Source of the DNA: Limanda limanda | Taxonomy: Eukaryota > Chordata > Actinopteri > Pleuronectiformes > Pleuronectidae | Direction of reading: 5' to 3' | Length of the DNA: 64,000 bases | Assembly: GCF_963576545.1 (NCBI RefSeq) | Contig: NC_083649.1 | Location: 9,987,146 to 10,051,145 of the forward strand | In this document: positions 36,610-49,699 of the stretch, piece by piece | Numbering within the stretch: position 1 is the first letter of the stretch | Layout: every line of letters starts with the position of its first letter | Notes under the pieces: model-generated | The model's database searches: none | What the model was told of the DNA's origin: nothing | Seen by the model: only the letters and a program-made list of their open reading frames with translations | Made by a program: the position numbers and the translations under genes

Positions 36610-36735
36610 TTTTTTTATTACCTACACCAAGTTTGTTTATTAGCAGGATTACGCAAAAACTCCTGAATGGATTGACATGAAAATTCACACCTATATTGAC
36701 ATACATATAGGTGTGAATTTCTAAAGAAAGTTCTC
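36610..36735 (+). repeat. Short copy of the 19.7-kb interspersed repeat, ending in a hairpin
   Basis: 'CCTACACCAAGTTTGTTTATTAGCAGGATTACGCAAAAACT...' matches the start of the copy at 19672-20040. After about 45 shared bases, homology stops at 'GACATGAAAATTC', where a perfect inverted repeat begins. It is a truncated copy. Confidence 0.65.
36681..36720. repeat. Perfect 16-bp inverted repeat with 8-base loop
   Basis: The left arm AAATTCACACCTATAT (36681-36696) and right arm ATATAGGTGTGAATTT (36705-36720) are exact complements around the loop TGACATAC. The word ATTGACAT occurs both just before the left arm (36671-36678) and across the arm-loop junction. This suggests fold-back template switching during repair or replication. 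Confidence 0.95.
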
Positions 36736-37429
36736 TGAATTTTAGAATTTGATCAAATCCAAAATTTGCATGTTTTCCTTCGGTGCTGACTTTTCACTGT
36801 GAACTTTTAATAAACCAGCCTCTCTCCGCCCTCCGCACCGCTCCATTGATCATCATTAAAATGAAATGCTTGAGGGAAGTCTGATGTCTATGACTACTGT
36901 GTGAACTATGCTTTGTATATGCATGTGTATTACACAATGAGCCTGCATTAGGGGGACTGTCAGGGAGAATTTGCCCTAGAAAAGCAAAAGGGTAAAGCAG
37001 CTCAGAAATACATTTGATGCACTACATCCTCCACGATCATCCCATCAACTTTGCTCAGTGTTGCAAGAGGGAGGGGAAAGAAATATTATAAGGTGATTTC
37101 ATTGGCATGCAATATGAGATTTATGGAAAAAATTGTTCCATAAATCACTCTTCAAAGTTCACTCATCCTCATTAGATCTGGTGGGAGATGGTATAGTAAT
37201 ACAGACCTCTATTTATATCTCGCAAAGAGGCGACAGGGACAAAATCCTTATGTGACTCTCAAGGCGTTACAGATTTGTTGCGCCTCTTTGCCTCACAAAA
37301 AAAGGGACACAGAGTTAAAAACATGTTTTCAAGGTTTTTGTAGCGGTCCATGGTATGGAAGTGAGGAGGGAACCGACACAATCTGAGCTACTGCCAGCCA
37401 TTTTCTGTTGATGAGATGTTTCATGCTTC
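36736..37429. other. Gene-free unique DNA
   Basis: AT-rich unique sequence with no recognisable feature. Confidence 0.55.
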
Positions 37430-37750
37430 TTTAAGCACAGATTGCAAAATACGAGTCACGTTGTGTCCTCCAGTGCTGAGGGAAATGATTGTGGCCTTGT
37501 GGGCAAAGCTGCCTCAGAGTATGGAATGAATGTGCCAGTGAAGCATACCACATTAAGATGCTATGGACCACGGCGTGCACTTATTCTGCTGTTTATAATG
37601 CCCTTTGGTGTAGTAGACTCACAAAGAGCTTATACCACAATGACGGCGCACCATGACAGGCGAGTTAAAACGCTCGGGGTGCGATAAATCTCCCGCCAGC
37701 AAAAGAGAATCATTGACCTCGTAACTTCATCCTGTCTTTTCCGTCACTTC
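37430..37750. promoter_or_regulatory. Complex non-coding block (possible conserved element)
   Basis: Repeat-free and GC-balanced with several CpGs (GGCGAGTTAAAACGCTCGGGG near 37659-37679). It is followed by GCGATAAATC, a GATA-like word. An 81-codon plus-strand frame (37442-37687) has no family resemblance. A regulatory role is inferred only. Confidence 0.22.
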
Positions 37751-39489
37751 AATCAATTTGTCCTACATATCTACTAATATGCTGAGTGGACACATACATC
37801 CTGACAGAGACCATTTATACAATATCTAACAAAGCAAAGGAAAACAACTCCCTAACTGTGGTCCTAATTGTGGAAATACACATATTTCCATATATTAACC
37901 ACATACGTATGCTGTCTGATGGAGCATTATTGAATAGCCTGGTGCATTTTAACACTAATGATTAAGATATTGTTTATTTGAAATCAGAGTGGGTTAGCCT
38001 TCTCATCTATAATGAGCAACAAATGCTCCCTTAACGTCTAGATAGGTTGTGAGTTATAACCCTGAAATACAACCCATGTGCACACAAACAAGCCTTAACT
38101 CTAACAAAAAGGGATTAAAGTATGCCCCTTGTTACTGGATTGATTTAAAGTTTTAAAATGCATAAACACGACACAAACATTTCCTGGAAGTGGAGAACTG
38201 CTTATACGCAATCCCATAAAATACTTTATTTAATTTTCTATTGGTTGTAGAATATTGTCAAGCAAAATACAAGATTTCTTCACTGCTTTATAATGACTGA
38301 AATACGCTGATATGCCCCAAATATGCATGATTATAAAACAAAAAGTGTTGTCGGTTAGGTTTTTTAAAAAGGATTCCGGTTTAGGCCCAAATAAATTGGA
38401 TCAGAGGGATATCATCATCAAGATTACAAAATAATTAAATGAGGTAAAGGTTGTGGAACATATGCAGTCAAACTGCCAGTTTCACATGAACATCCACATG
38501 GGAAAATAACATCCATTGGCCCATCCATTCTCCTCCTAACATTTAACATTTAAACTTAGTGGCTCTTCAAACTGTGTAATATCTTTTTGGAGAGACAATT
38601 TTTTCACACAAACACCTTGAGTATTACTTGTTTTAACAGCAGGTTGTAAACTTCAGGGAGCTTGTGGCATCTGTAGATTTGTGTTTCGTGTCAGATGCTG
38701 TTCAGAACAATAATTACTAGTGTTGAGTAACTTTTGATCAAACCTGCTGTTTCACCACGTGCTATCCAGTAGGTTCTAATAGTTTTAAGTAAAACTCTGC
38801 CACTTGCACAAGTAAAGGAAATAGAGCCACATTGTTTTCCCATCAAAATCCAATTTCCTTCTGTTTCTTAAGTGTTTTGCTTACCGCTGTGGAGAAAATG
38901 TCTAGTTACCAATCAGTGGAAGTGCTCACATTATTTATGAACGTAATTTAAGTCTAGTTAATTTATTGATGAACAGTGTGCCATATTAAGGAACAAGTGA
39001 CTCATACCTTCTCCGTTGTCAATTTTCTTTTAAAACTTTTTTTCTATATTTATTTGAAAGTGCTTTCCTTAGTTTGACGCGCTCTGTCGGTTGTTGTTGT
39101 TGAAACGCTGCCAATTAAAGCACAAAGGGAGCAGAAATCCAGCTCGCAGGAATCTCTTGCACCATCTCACATCTCCCCTACTGTATGTCCTTGTTTGGGA
39201 GAGATAAAAATAACAACTCAGGCAGTTCCAGTGTTGTGACTCTGCTGGGGAGCTAAACAAATAGGATTTTATGATGACTAAGAAGTAGCTGTTGCCGGAG
39301 CTCCTTCAGCTCCTTCAGCTGCGCCAGTCTTTAGATCTTTTGTTTGTTTTCTTTTCCTTCTTCCTTTCTTTTCCCCAAACGTTTCCTGTATTTGAGACCT
39401 TCAGTACGACTCAGAGTCAGTTTGTTTGTATATCACACACACCTTAGTTGTAGCCAATTCTAAAGTGTATCTAACAACACGATAGCATA
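37751..39489. other. Gene-free unique DNA
   Basis: AT-rich unique sequence. A CTCCTTCAG word is repeated directly at 39301-39319. No gene or transposon is recognised. Confidence 0.55.
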
Positions 39490-39900
39490 GAGTGGTCTGA
39501 GGAAGTAGTCACAGACTTTTTGGCCCCTTTGTATGCAATATATTTTTTGGGGTCTGTTAAAGTTCTGCAAGGTTAGAAAGTCAGAAGTAAAGGGAGCAGG
39601 TCAAATGAAAGTATTTTGTACTTGCGTTGGAGGCATTTGACCAATCACAACAGAGTGGATCAGCCGACCAATCAGAGCAGACCGGGCTTCATCAGGAGTT
39701 GGTCTTTAAGGGACAGGAGCTAAGACAACATTTTTTAGACAGAGGCTGAAGAGAGGAGCTGCAGCAATGAACACTGTGGGGAAGTGTGTGTTTTCATGTA
39801 ATAACCCAAATTAAAATTATCAACCTGAATAATAGAATAACATGTAGTTTTTATATATTAGCCTGAGTATTCAAGAGACCACTGCAAGTGTAGGTTCAAC
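39490..39900. repeat. Suspected degraded interspersed repeat
   Basis: Phrases such as 'GACCAATCACAACAGAGTGG' and 'GACCAATCAGAGCAGACCGG' (about 39639-39689) and 'GACAGAGGCTGAAGAG' resemble a dispersed fish repeat that I recall. The two ACCAATCA words 29 bp apart also read as a pair of CCAAT boxes. Ends and class cannot be resolved. Confidence 0.35.
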
Positions 39901-42059
39901 AGACACTGGTACAAATCCAAGAGGAAGGCTTTCACCTAATGTATTTGTTGTTTTTATTTTTTTATTTATTAAAAGGAATAAAGAATAAAAGCAAAAGAAT
40001 GAGTTATACGTTCCACAAATGTTTCTTGTTCACTCTGATTATTATCCAACACTTCAGACGTTGTTAGTGCAGCGCCTGCACTGTTGTTTTGGTCTGTTTG
40101 TTTGTTTTTTGACCTCTAAACGCTGCAGTGCATAGAACACAAAGAGTTGTATTTGTGTGTGTCAACAGCAGCAGAAAGTTGAAACACTATTGTTCATGTC
40201 AATAACGCTCTCCTGGGTACCGGCCGTAAGATCCAGACAATGAGAGAGTGGGAGGGAGGTGGAGAGGCCTGGACAGAGGGGCGGGGGAAAAGGGATTGGA
40301 TGGAGGGAGCTGGGGGAGGACAGGAAAGAATAGACAGTGGAAGAGAGAGGATGGGGGGGATGGACAAAGCTGTCTGATTTGGAGCATTCAGGTCTCAGTG
40401 CTATTTGATGAAGATAAAGTGAAGCGTTAAAAATCAATAATCTGCTCGATATGTCCTCAGAAAGGTTTGACCACTGGGTCCCCAACCGAGGGATTCAGAT
40501 GCGGGTTGAATATATTGCGAGACTTTCCAAAGCTTCAGTCAATTTCAGAGCCGCTTTGGCAGCTACCAAGTGAAATGACTGATAAACCTGAGCAAGTCCC
40601 AATCTGATCGGGTCTAGAAGCAGAAAATGAATGGATTAAAGAGATAATGAACTGCAATGCAACAAAGGACTACGGGTTTATGCTTGAACGTATAAGAAAG
40701 GTACAAGTGAAGCAACAAATAGAATGAATTTGAAACCTATTGGCATGAAATTGAGGTAAGGTTGAATCTAATAATCTAAAAATAAAAAGTCTAAAACCAA
40801 TACCGAATTGAGGGACACATTTTCCTCCAGTAAATCTTGATATTTACAAACAATGAACTCTTATTCCTCACCAATTAAGATCGACGAAATGCCATGAAAA
40901 CAATTACACTTTATTATTCTCTCAACCCACAAATTGGCATTTGTCACAGCAGGAGATATAAGTGTGATTGTATTGTTTGTCACACAAAGGGTCTGTGTGG
41001 TTTCTCTACCAACATTGCCCTTGATATTGGACTGACATTGTGGTTGTCTCCCTGACAAGCAGAATAGACCACAGGGAAATGCATCATCTAAGAGGGGTCC
41101 TGTATGTCACTAGATTAATTTAACAGAGCCACTGGGCCGTGGACATGTAAACCAAGTATTGATCTGAATAAAGGACACTGAATGAAAGCTCATAATGGCC
41201 TTACTTAGTCGAGAGGCCATAAAACATAAGATCACGGCGCTGGGATAGGCCCAGGGGACGTAATGGGAGATGAGGTGGAAGGTGTGTGAAGGTGCATATG
41301 TTGTGTACGTGTGAGTTTGTGTAGCATCTCGTACGACAACATTTCATGGACAGGCGAATAAGAGAAGGTCTGCAAGAAATTCCTAAGAAGGATGAATCCC
41401 TGGACACTTAATGAGGTCTCCTGAGACTCGGTTGCACATCAGACCATATCCCAGTGTATGTGATGTAACACTTGGTTTCCATGATTTTTCACTTCACTGC
41501 ATTCCATCTAATTAACACAGTTAGGTTTAGATTCCAGTCGGCTCCCGTTTTCATAGTTTAGATCCATCAGCTTGTTTATCTGAGGCCAATAATTACACTT
41601 TTTTTATTTTCCAAAAAACACTGTTACAACGCTTGTATACATGATAGCGTTAGTCAGGATTATTTTCTGTTAAAAATAGATATAGAGAATAATTATAAAT
41701 GATTGCCTTGACTTTAGAGGGACACTGAAGCCCGGATCCTGATGAATCATAATTTGCCAGTTTCACAACAAGCATGAAAAGGACTTTCGTCATTGTTCAG
41801 ATCAAACACAAAGGTTAAAGTAAGTGGGTGGGCACATCAGGACACTCCAAAATAAAATGATCTGAAGTTAAAATTTCGTGTAACACACTAAAGAAAGTTG
41901 AAATTTTTAATGGAAGTATCATGCATGCACAATGTGAAGCTTCACCTTCTGAAAACAAGGAGCAATGCTCCAAGATGAGGTGAGGGTCAGTCTGGAACCT
42001 GGAAAGTGTTTCCTTCTGCCTGTGAAGTTAAAAAATGTGACTTACAACCCAGGATAACA
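39901..42059. other. Gene-free DNA with a purine-rich patch
   Basis: A G/A-rich patch at about 40238-40360 gives low-complexity frames on both strands. The remainder is AT-rich unique sequence with no supported gene. Confidence 0.55.
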
Positions 42060-42260
42060 TATTCAGACCATGATGAATGAGTCTGGGGGAGCCTCCGATT
42101 AATTTTCCAAGCCAGGAAATGTGAAGGTGCCGTGGCGTTCGCACATTAAGCGGAACTAAATGAAATAATGCGGAAATTATGGTTCATTGCAACAACTAGG
42201 TTCCATATCACCTGCAATCTATTTTGGCTAATCAATCTGTCAGCACTTCAAAAAGATTAA
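42060..42260. promoter_or_regulatory. Complex non-coding block (possible conserved element)
   Basis: Repeat-free, with CCGATTAATTTTCC (paired/homeodomain core TAAT at about 42096-42106) and GGCTAATCAATC near 42224-42235. Two CpG-bearing stretches lie between them. Enhancer-like by texture only. Confidence 0.2.
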
Positions 42261-44040
42261 TTATCCAGGTCTGGGTCTTTCACGATCAAACCCCGACTGT
42301 GTTGCACCCCCCTGCTGCTGATCGCTCTTCAGTGATTAGCAGTGAGGATCACACCATGCTCTCTGTGGTTCATTGTGGAGGATTTTGTACTGGTCCTCGG
42401 TACAGACTTACATTTTCAGCACTCCCAGAACCATTAATTAGAGTGTACAAGTAAAACATGATTTTTTTTACTACAGAGTTGAAGCTGTTCAGTACTTGTA
42501 CAGGATCTATATCCTTAAGTATCTGTAACCTAACTGGAGGGTCACTGTGCAGGTTGTGACCACAGCAGGTTGCACAAAAACATAAAACTCAATAGACGTC
42601 ATGGAGGAGGACGTGAATCAGCTTGCCTGTAAGCTACACTTAGTTTACATTACACTAGGTTATGTCGAAAATGTTTAAATTATAAGACTCAAACTTTGAA
42701 GCAGCAGAGTCATTTTTCAAGTTGAAGGGGAGGTGACTCTGGCTGCACGCTCATGTTTAGGACCACTTTAATAGTCAGGCTTGGAGATCACCCCTGATCG
42801 ATAGATATCAGCTCCTGTGAAACGATTTTCATTGAAGTGCTTGGCAGCTGAGAGCGAGCCCATAATTCAAGTCTGACACATGGCCCACAGGTTCTGGACA
42901 GGAGCTGTATCCATACGGAGTCTAATATAATGTTTATCCATGAGTGATGGATCGGCCCATCTCTCCGCCCTGCATGGACACGTTGTCTATGTCACAGTTA
43001 ACTATATAAGTGCATTTTGTGCTGCAAAATCGCGAAAAACTTTTGTTATCCGAACATGGGAAGTAAAAATAGTTGAGGAAAACAATTCTGTTGAGAACAT
43101 TGTGTCAATATGGCATATGGATCATGATGCAACATGTGACATGACATGACATGACATATCTAATTAGTAATGAAGGCATGAACTCAGGAGGGAACTCAGG
43201 TACTTGTCCAAACTGTTTCCTCTCATGATGGGATTGCAAATATCTCAAAATCCATGAGCCACTTGACAGGATTATTCTTCCTTTCATCGAATGATTACTT
43301 TGAGCTGCAAGAGGCATCTTGATCCGACTCTTTTATGCATTTAACATTAGATTTTAGGGTTAGGGTTAGATGAGATTGGCAGTGACATTGACTTTGGAAT
43401 TGTTAAAATTGTTAAAGAAGCTCAAAGAATGAATGCTGCCGTCCCTTTACCTGCAGATGGGGGAAGTATAGGCAGGATTAGGACGTATTGACATCATCTA
43501 AAGCAGCTCAGAGTGAAGTAAAATCCCTGATTTCATTGCTGCTGGATGGTGTGATTGTTGACTTGGATGAATCCATCTGCACGATGGAGCTAATGTAAGA
43601 TGCCGCTCCTGCTACTCCACCTGCAGGATGTACTGCACATGCAACTCATGCAGATGTTCACAGACATGATTTGGTGTCACTGCAGGAACAAGTGTGCACA
43701 CGTACCACATCGCAAATACTCCTCATCAAGCAGAAAGTCAACATTGATGGAGGCCATAATGAGAAAGTGTCACAGTTTAGAACACTGACGACTTTATTTA
43801 TGTCCAATAAAGCCTCAATAAATCTCTCTCGCTCCTTGAATCTATGTCAGCAGTAAATCAGCAGCGTGTGAGCTGCACAGTTATGACCCATTACATCTGC
43901 TTGAAAGCAGCAGTATGTAATGTTATTCTCAGCCTCATCCTATAACCCGATGTGAAAACAATCAGAATTAGCTGACTGCATAGAGGTATTTGTAGTTAAA
44001 TCAACGGTGCTGAGGTTGTGGTAACTAACTCGCCTCTTAC
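42261..44040. other. Gene-free DNA with small tandem words
   Basis: Contains (ACATG)4 at about 43137-43157 and a short telomere-like TTAGGGTTAGGGTTAG at 43354-43369. No gene is supported. Confidence 0.55.
43137..43157. repeat. (ACATG)n pentamer repeat
   Basis: About four tandem TGACA/ACATG units after ATGCAACATG. Confidence 0.88.
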
Positions 44041-44094
44041 CTTCCATTTAATTTGTTCCATTTGTTGCATCAATCTCGATCTTCTCTGTGTTCC
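44041..44094 (-). other. Candidate 54-nt minus-strand exon with strong splice signals
   Basis: On the minus strand, a near-pure pyrimidine tract (CTCTCTGTTCTTTTCTTTGCAG pattern, 44095-44116) precedes 54 nt ending ...AAATGGAAG, followed by GTAAGAGG. Both sites fit consensus closely. Only one frame is open throughout, giving an 18-residue Gln/Met/Arg-rich peptide with no known match. Another frame meets TAA eleven bases before the donor. The length is a multiple of three. It could be a cassette micro-exon, a lncRNA exon or chance. Confidence 0.2.
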
Positions 44095-45729
44095 CTGCAA
44101 AGAAAAGAACAGAGAGTTGAACAAAACAATTATCAACAAAAGCAGAAAACAATTTAGCATTGGTGCCTATTGTTACATTTTTGGAACAGAGTTCGATACT
44201 GTCAGACACACTGGAGTGCGTTAATGCACATACTGCAATAAGTTTATGATACCCAATAGAAAGAAGCACGAATGGACCTTTAACTTTCAGCAGCTGTAAT
44301 TAAAGCAGGTCCTTCCTGATACATATTCAAATACCTTTTGTCAGCCGATACACAGTAATGATCCAAGGCGTTTAAAAAAATTGACAATTGACATTTATTG
44401 ACATAAATAACGTATTTTAGCAGCTCTATGCTATTAACCCTTTAGGGAAATCATCATTATTATTATTGTTGTATGACCCGCCGCACGTTAAACCCTTTGA
44501 AAAACAAATACAGAGAATGAATGCCATGGATCTTCTTTGGTCATCTAGATTGAACAGTCATAAGTTAAAAAGAACACAAATCCATTTGTCATCGTGCTCT
44601 TTTGTGTGATGGTTCTTCAAATACTTTATGAGATTGGTGGTGTTGTAGTGGCTGGGCAGCACCAGTGCCACCCATTGAAACTGAAGTCTTAAGGATGGTG
44701 GATGTCAGCGAGTGTGATATATTCAAAGTCAAATTGTTTACATTTGAAATCGCTCTGGCCAACTCTACACTACCAGATATTAGAAGTAGTGCTTTGTAGG
44801 AAAAGAAAATCGTAGTTTAACTTACATATGGAAACAACAAATTAATGTGCTTTAAAGTAACTGTATACAATTTCGTAGATTTGTGTACACTGCAGTTTCA
44901 GCTGTATCAAAGGCATTTTCTAATTCTGGCATTGGATCCTTTCAAATAACACTCAGTTTTCTTTACTAAGATCAAGTTAATTGTATAGTTTGTTCTCGTC
45001 TGTTGAGCTGTATCTTGTTTACTTGAGCTCAGATCGTCCACATGTATTTACAGCTGAGCTCTGCTATCAAAAGATTGACTTGATGAAAATAAAGGATGCG
45101 GTAAAAATAATTATCAACAGCTAATATACCTTAAAATCTTTATATTGAATGTGCTTGCTTCTATCTCTCTTTTCATCTCTCTTATTTTTCTTGAAACCCA
45201 CTAACAGGAGGTGGATCAGGCTCTTTGTTCAAGACACACAACACTTGCAACCGAGAAGCGCCAAAAGGGATGTTTTGAAAAAGCTAGTGAACATGAAAAA
45301 AAACGTGTTAAGGTGCTCACACCTGTGTAAAAGCAGGGTCAAAGATTTGTTTGAACCATGCTCCTCCGGATTGACATTTTACAAGCCACTGACTCCCTTC
45401 CCAGCATCACCTCTCATCTCTTTTCATGAGTTGGAGAGCACTTAAGCAGATGTTCCCCGCCATCCTGCTTTGCTTTCACTGTCACACCTGCCACGGGGCC
45501 TCTGCACATGCTTCCCCGGCCTTTCAAACGGCAAACACACAACCCTGCCCGATCCGCCCCTGTTGTGCTTTCGGTGGGACAGGATTCAATAAGAGTTTCT
45601 TGAAGGAGAGATGTCGGACATTAACATGTTAGTGGGTCATCGAGGCTGAAGCTTTGGGAATGATTCTGCCGGGTCCAGGTGTTGCAGAATGGTTTCATGG
45701 GGATGGGAAAAAAAAGACTGCTGTCTAAA
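44095..45729. other. Gene-free unique DNA
   Basis: AT-rich to about 45150, then GC-balanced at 45360-45600, where overlapping plus-strand frames of up to 98 codons show no domain. A TCTTTGGTCATCTAG word near 44531 was compared with miR-9 and rejected. Confidence 0.5.
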
Positions 45730-45980
45730 TGGAGTGAATGGAAGAGCTGGATTAAATTATTTACCTATCGGGAACTATTTCCTGTGCCAATCCGAGCAGA
45801 GCATCTAACTCGTCTCGTTAGTCAGGTCAATATCGTTGGGGAAAATCTCTTGGGAAGATGTGCATTTCTTTGTTTTCTTTTGGACCAATTAGAATGACTG
45901 ATGACTATCGAACCCGGGGCAAGGATTTCGACAGAGTTTAACAAGCAATTAAGGGAGCGGCAAAGTAAGGCAGGAAGAGA
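45730..45980. promoter_or_regulatory. Complex non-coding block (possible conserved element)
   Basis: Repeat-free, with CCAATTAG (45886-45893) and GCAATTAAG (45946-45954) in a GC-balanced CpG-bearing context. No domain is visible in the 72-codon frame crossing part of it. Inference only. Confidence 0.22.
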
Positions 45981-48900
45981 GACATCGAGCAACACCCTGA
46001 CACTAAAAACATCATGATTCCTAGGAGACGCGCACTCAGTTAAAGAAGGAAATTGATTTTTAAGGAGTCTAAGGGTTGAGTGCTTTTATTTAACTTTTCA
46101 TCGATGTACAATTCAAAGAACTAAACCTTTACACTCACTTTTAAATGACGAGTGGAGGAAATGCTCTCGGTTGGGGAAAAAAAGAAAAAAAATGTAATTG
46201 CTCAGAGTCGTTCAAGCAAGCAAGTGCACCTGGCATGTATCGTGTATCCAAAAAGCACTTAACTCGTGTCACTTTGCTTTCTCCGTGACTTTTGTGCGCT
46301 GTTACAAAGCTGTGAATGGATGTATTCTTCCCCCAGCAGCTTTCACTGCCATTTAATGTAGTGTAATGGATTGTCAGTGAGATGAAAAGCTGGGTTAAAG
46401 GGTGGATTGATGGGTCAATCTCACCTAATCCCCCACACCATATGAAAACCATTAGCATTAGTGTGGGTAAAGCCAATTCATCCTTTACACACATCTGTAT
46501 ATGTACACGGAATACCGGTAAAATCTGAACATATATATCTGGCAAACAGCATGTGGACATATGTAAATATATGTATTAAATACATAAGTCACATGTGGGA
46601 AATAGCTGCATATAATCTCTACGAAAATCATATATGTTTGTCAAACGTAAACACATTTTATTTATATAAAGGTAAAGGCTCAGAGTGGCTCATAAGTCTC
46701 AGTTTAGAAGAAGTGTTTGCTCTATACACAGCAGTTAATGCTATATAAACGCCTTTATTTGGTTTTTGCATGACAGGTCATGTGACGTGTGTGCAGCTCA
46801 TCTCATCTCTGTTAAATCTATGCAGTTCAGTCAGGATGTGGATGTATTTGCACTGTTAACTGCAAACATAAACAACTCCTTTCGTTTTTATGTTCCTGAC
46901 AAACCAAGACAGCAACTTATGTGTGATTCATGAGAGGCTTTTATTCAAATTTATGAGCAATGCATGATTTTGCACCCATGAACAGACACAAGGTGCTTGC
47001 AGAGTGCCAGGGAATTCATATGTGATGCATATATTAAGCATATGGTATTGTCTTTTGTGGCATCATGGACATATGTATGAGCCTGTGGCAAGTCACACAT
47101 GGTAAGAAGAAAACTGTGAGAAACACAAAAGTGGGAGCATTTTGAAATTCCATTCTTGGTTAACTATAGGCTCTGTAGTTTCATAGGTGCATCAATTAGA
47201 CTAAATGTGCCAGCTCCTAAAAGTTCATCAGCACCACTAAGTGGAAAATATAACATTTTAAAACCTCTATAATGATGGGATGTTATTATTTTTTTTTATT
47301 TTAGTGTGTCATGCCACACTAAGATATGTTGATATCGAGTGGGAGAAACATTTTTAATACCTACTGAGAGATATACGATATGCTCATTTAAACTAAATGA
47401 AACTTTATATTGTGCAAATAACCAAGATGTCAAACTGAAGTCCCACAACTCACTCCCTCCAGTTTTCACAGGGCCACCCGCCTCTCTAAATGTCACAGCC
47501 CGTCCAGGCCCGTGCCCTTTCCTCTCCCCTGGAATCCAAAACAAGCCTTGATACACATTGCCCTGGTACCACTTACCGACACTGTGGTATTATAACAGTG
47601 AGGAAAGAGGTGTTGAGCCCTTCGGGACTCGGTGGCATTCTCTCACAATCTATACACAGCTGTTTATTATGTTGTGACAAAAAGAGAACTCAGCTTTTCC
47701 TCCTCTGGATCGCTGTTGCCTTAGCACTTGTGAAACTTTATTTAATCAGCGAGTCTATAAATAATACATTCCCTCATTCTCATTGGTTTATGTCACTCTT
47801 TCCCTCTTATTTTCTCCGGCTTCTGAATGCCTCTGTTCTCTCGTTTTTGTTGTTGTCTCCATTCTCACTCACCCACTCTCCCCATCTTACGAGCACAGGC
47901 TTCTTGTTTTTTCTTATGCTGCCTTAAACCCCTGGCTATCAGTGTCACAGGGATAATGTGACTTGTCCATGTGATGTGTTGTCCTAAAAAGGGATGGAGG
48001 ATGGGGGTGGGGGGGGGGGTTCCCTTGGCCAGCCAGTTAATTAATGAGTCTCCAGTGTGTCGGTGTGTTTGTAGGAGGAGCCACTGAGCGTTGCATGTGG
48101 GTGTCAAGCACGCATGAGGGAAGTGCTAATGTTAATGTGTCAGTGTTCATGTGTGTAATGAGGTTGGGGAGTTGTGAAGACAAATGCACAGAGCTCGTGT
48201 TCCACTGGAGATGCTGGATATGATTCATGTGCAGGGAAGCGCCAGCTCAGCATTGAGATGACGGCTCTGGAAATAAATCAAATTAATGAATTAACAGGTG
48301 CAGAGACACCGGTTCTGTAATGACCCACTTTTTTTGTGATGTATGGTGCACTGGTATTAAAGGTATTTACCCATGAGTTCCCCTTTCACACATGCACAAC
48401 ACGGCTGGAGGTTTTCCTGCACAGAGGCGTTCACAACAGCAACAAATACGGAGGAGCTGCGGAGGTCAGTGTGCGGCTGAAAGCAGCAGAAGGGTTAAAT
48501 CAAGTGATCGAACAATACAACTGAATAATAAACAAATATATCTCCATTAATTCTGACGATCCATTAATTGTTAAACATCTGAGGTGCTGGTTCAACGTCC
48601 TAAAACATGAAGATGTTCATTTGCAGCTTTAATGTCGAAATTGTGATTATAACTTTTTAACAGTTGCTGATATATACATATTACTCGATTAGGCTACAGA
48701 ATTATCGACATATTTATTTATAGTTAAGAATGTTTGTTGCACTCCAAGTTTCTTTATCACATTTTAGATTTATGCTGTGTCCGCAGTGCCCTTGAGCAAA
48801 TCTCTGAACTCCAGATTCGCCACTACCTCATTAGAGATAACTCTCACAGATTTTTGCAGATAATTCTTGCTGATATGTCCCTTTGGTGACTTTGTCCCTG

Positions 48901-49699
48901 CATGTGTCCGTGCTGCTTAGTATCAATGACATTCATGTTATCAGTTTGCATAGCGTGCCGCACACCAAAGGACGAATGGTGCAGGCAGCGAATGCAGCAA
49001 ATCCCGAGAGAAACCTGCAGAAAATCATTCAAAACAAACAAGTGCGAGTTCAAAGACTCGAAGCTTTTAATCATTCTGCGGTGGAGTGAAAAATGCCACA
49101 GTTTAAACAGTCCTGCTGGGATAACACTTCCTGGCAACAATTCATCCTCGATTTGGCATTTGTCCATTTCCCACTCAACTTGTGATTGAAGAGCTCCGTG
49201 TGTCAGAGGGTCGGAGGAAACGCAGCCACGGGAAACAAAGAAAATCGCAAATTATGTAATTAGCGGTATATTTAACTGAGAGTCTTTTTAAATTGAGACG
49301 TGCAGATGCTCAGATTAGACAAACTCTAATAACTAAAGCCTGATCCATCTGATTATTTCATCTAATGTTCTCAGATGTTCTCAAAGAGGTTACGTAAGTA
49401 CACCGCGACATTGTTTGCCCTCGCAGATTTCACACACACACATTATATACTGCCTGTGCTAAAATTAGGATTTTGAGGATTGCAGTCATTTAAGCAGCTC
49501 ACCTCAGAGATAATCTCTTTTAATCATTTGGAATAATCTGATCAACAAATGATGAAGTAATTTCATGGTCCCCGACCCAATGAAATAAATCATATAATGT
49601 TATGATGATTATTTGTAATGACTTCTCCGTGGGTCCAGCTCTTCCCGTCTCAACCGCCCTCCCTGTGTTTTTCTCACTTCTCATAAGCCTCACACAAAG
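45981..49699. other. Gene-free unique DNA
   Basis: Includes an AT-rich ATATGT-word region at about 46490-46640, an 11-base G-run within 48005-48020, and CT-rich sequence at about 47790-47890. The frames at 46141-46560 (minus) and 47490-47927 (plus) have no recognisable domain. No RNA gene is seen. Confidence 0.5.

Noticed and set aside
44528..44555. TCTTTGGTCATCTAGATTGAA resembling miR-9
   Set aside because: It mismatches the conserved mature sequence, and no complementary star arm lies within 100 bases on either side, so no hairpin.
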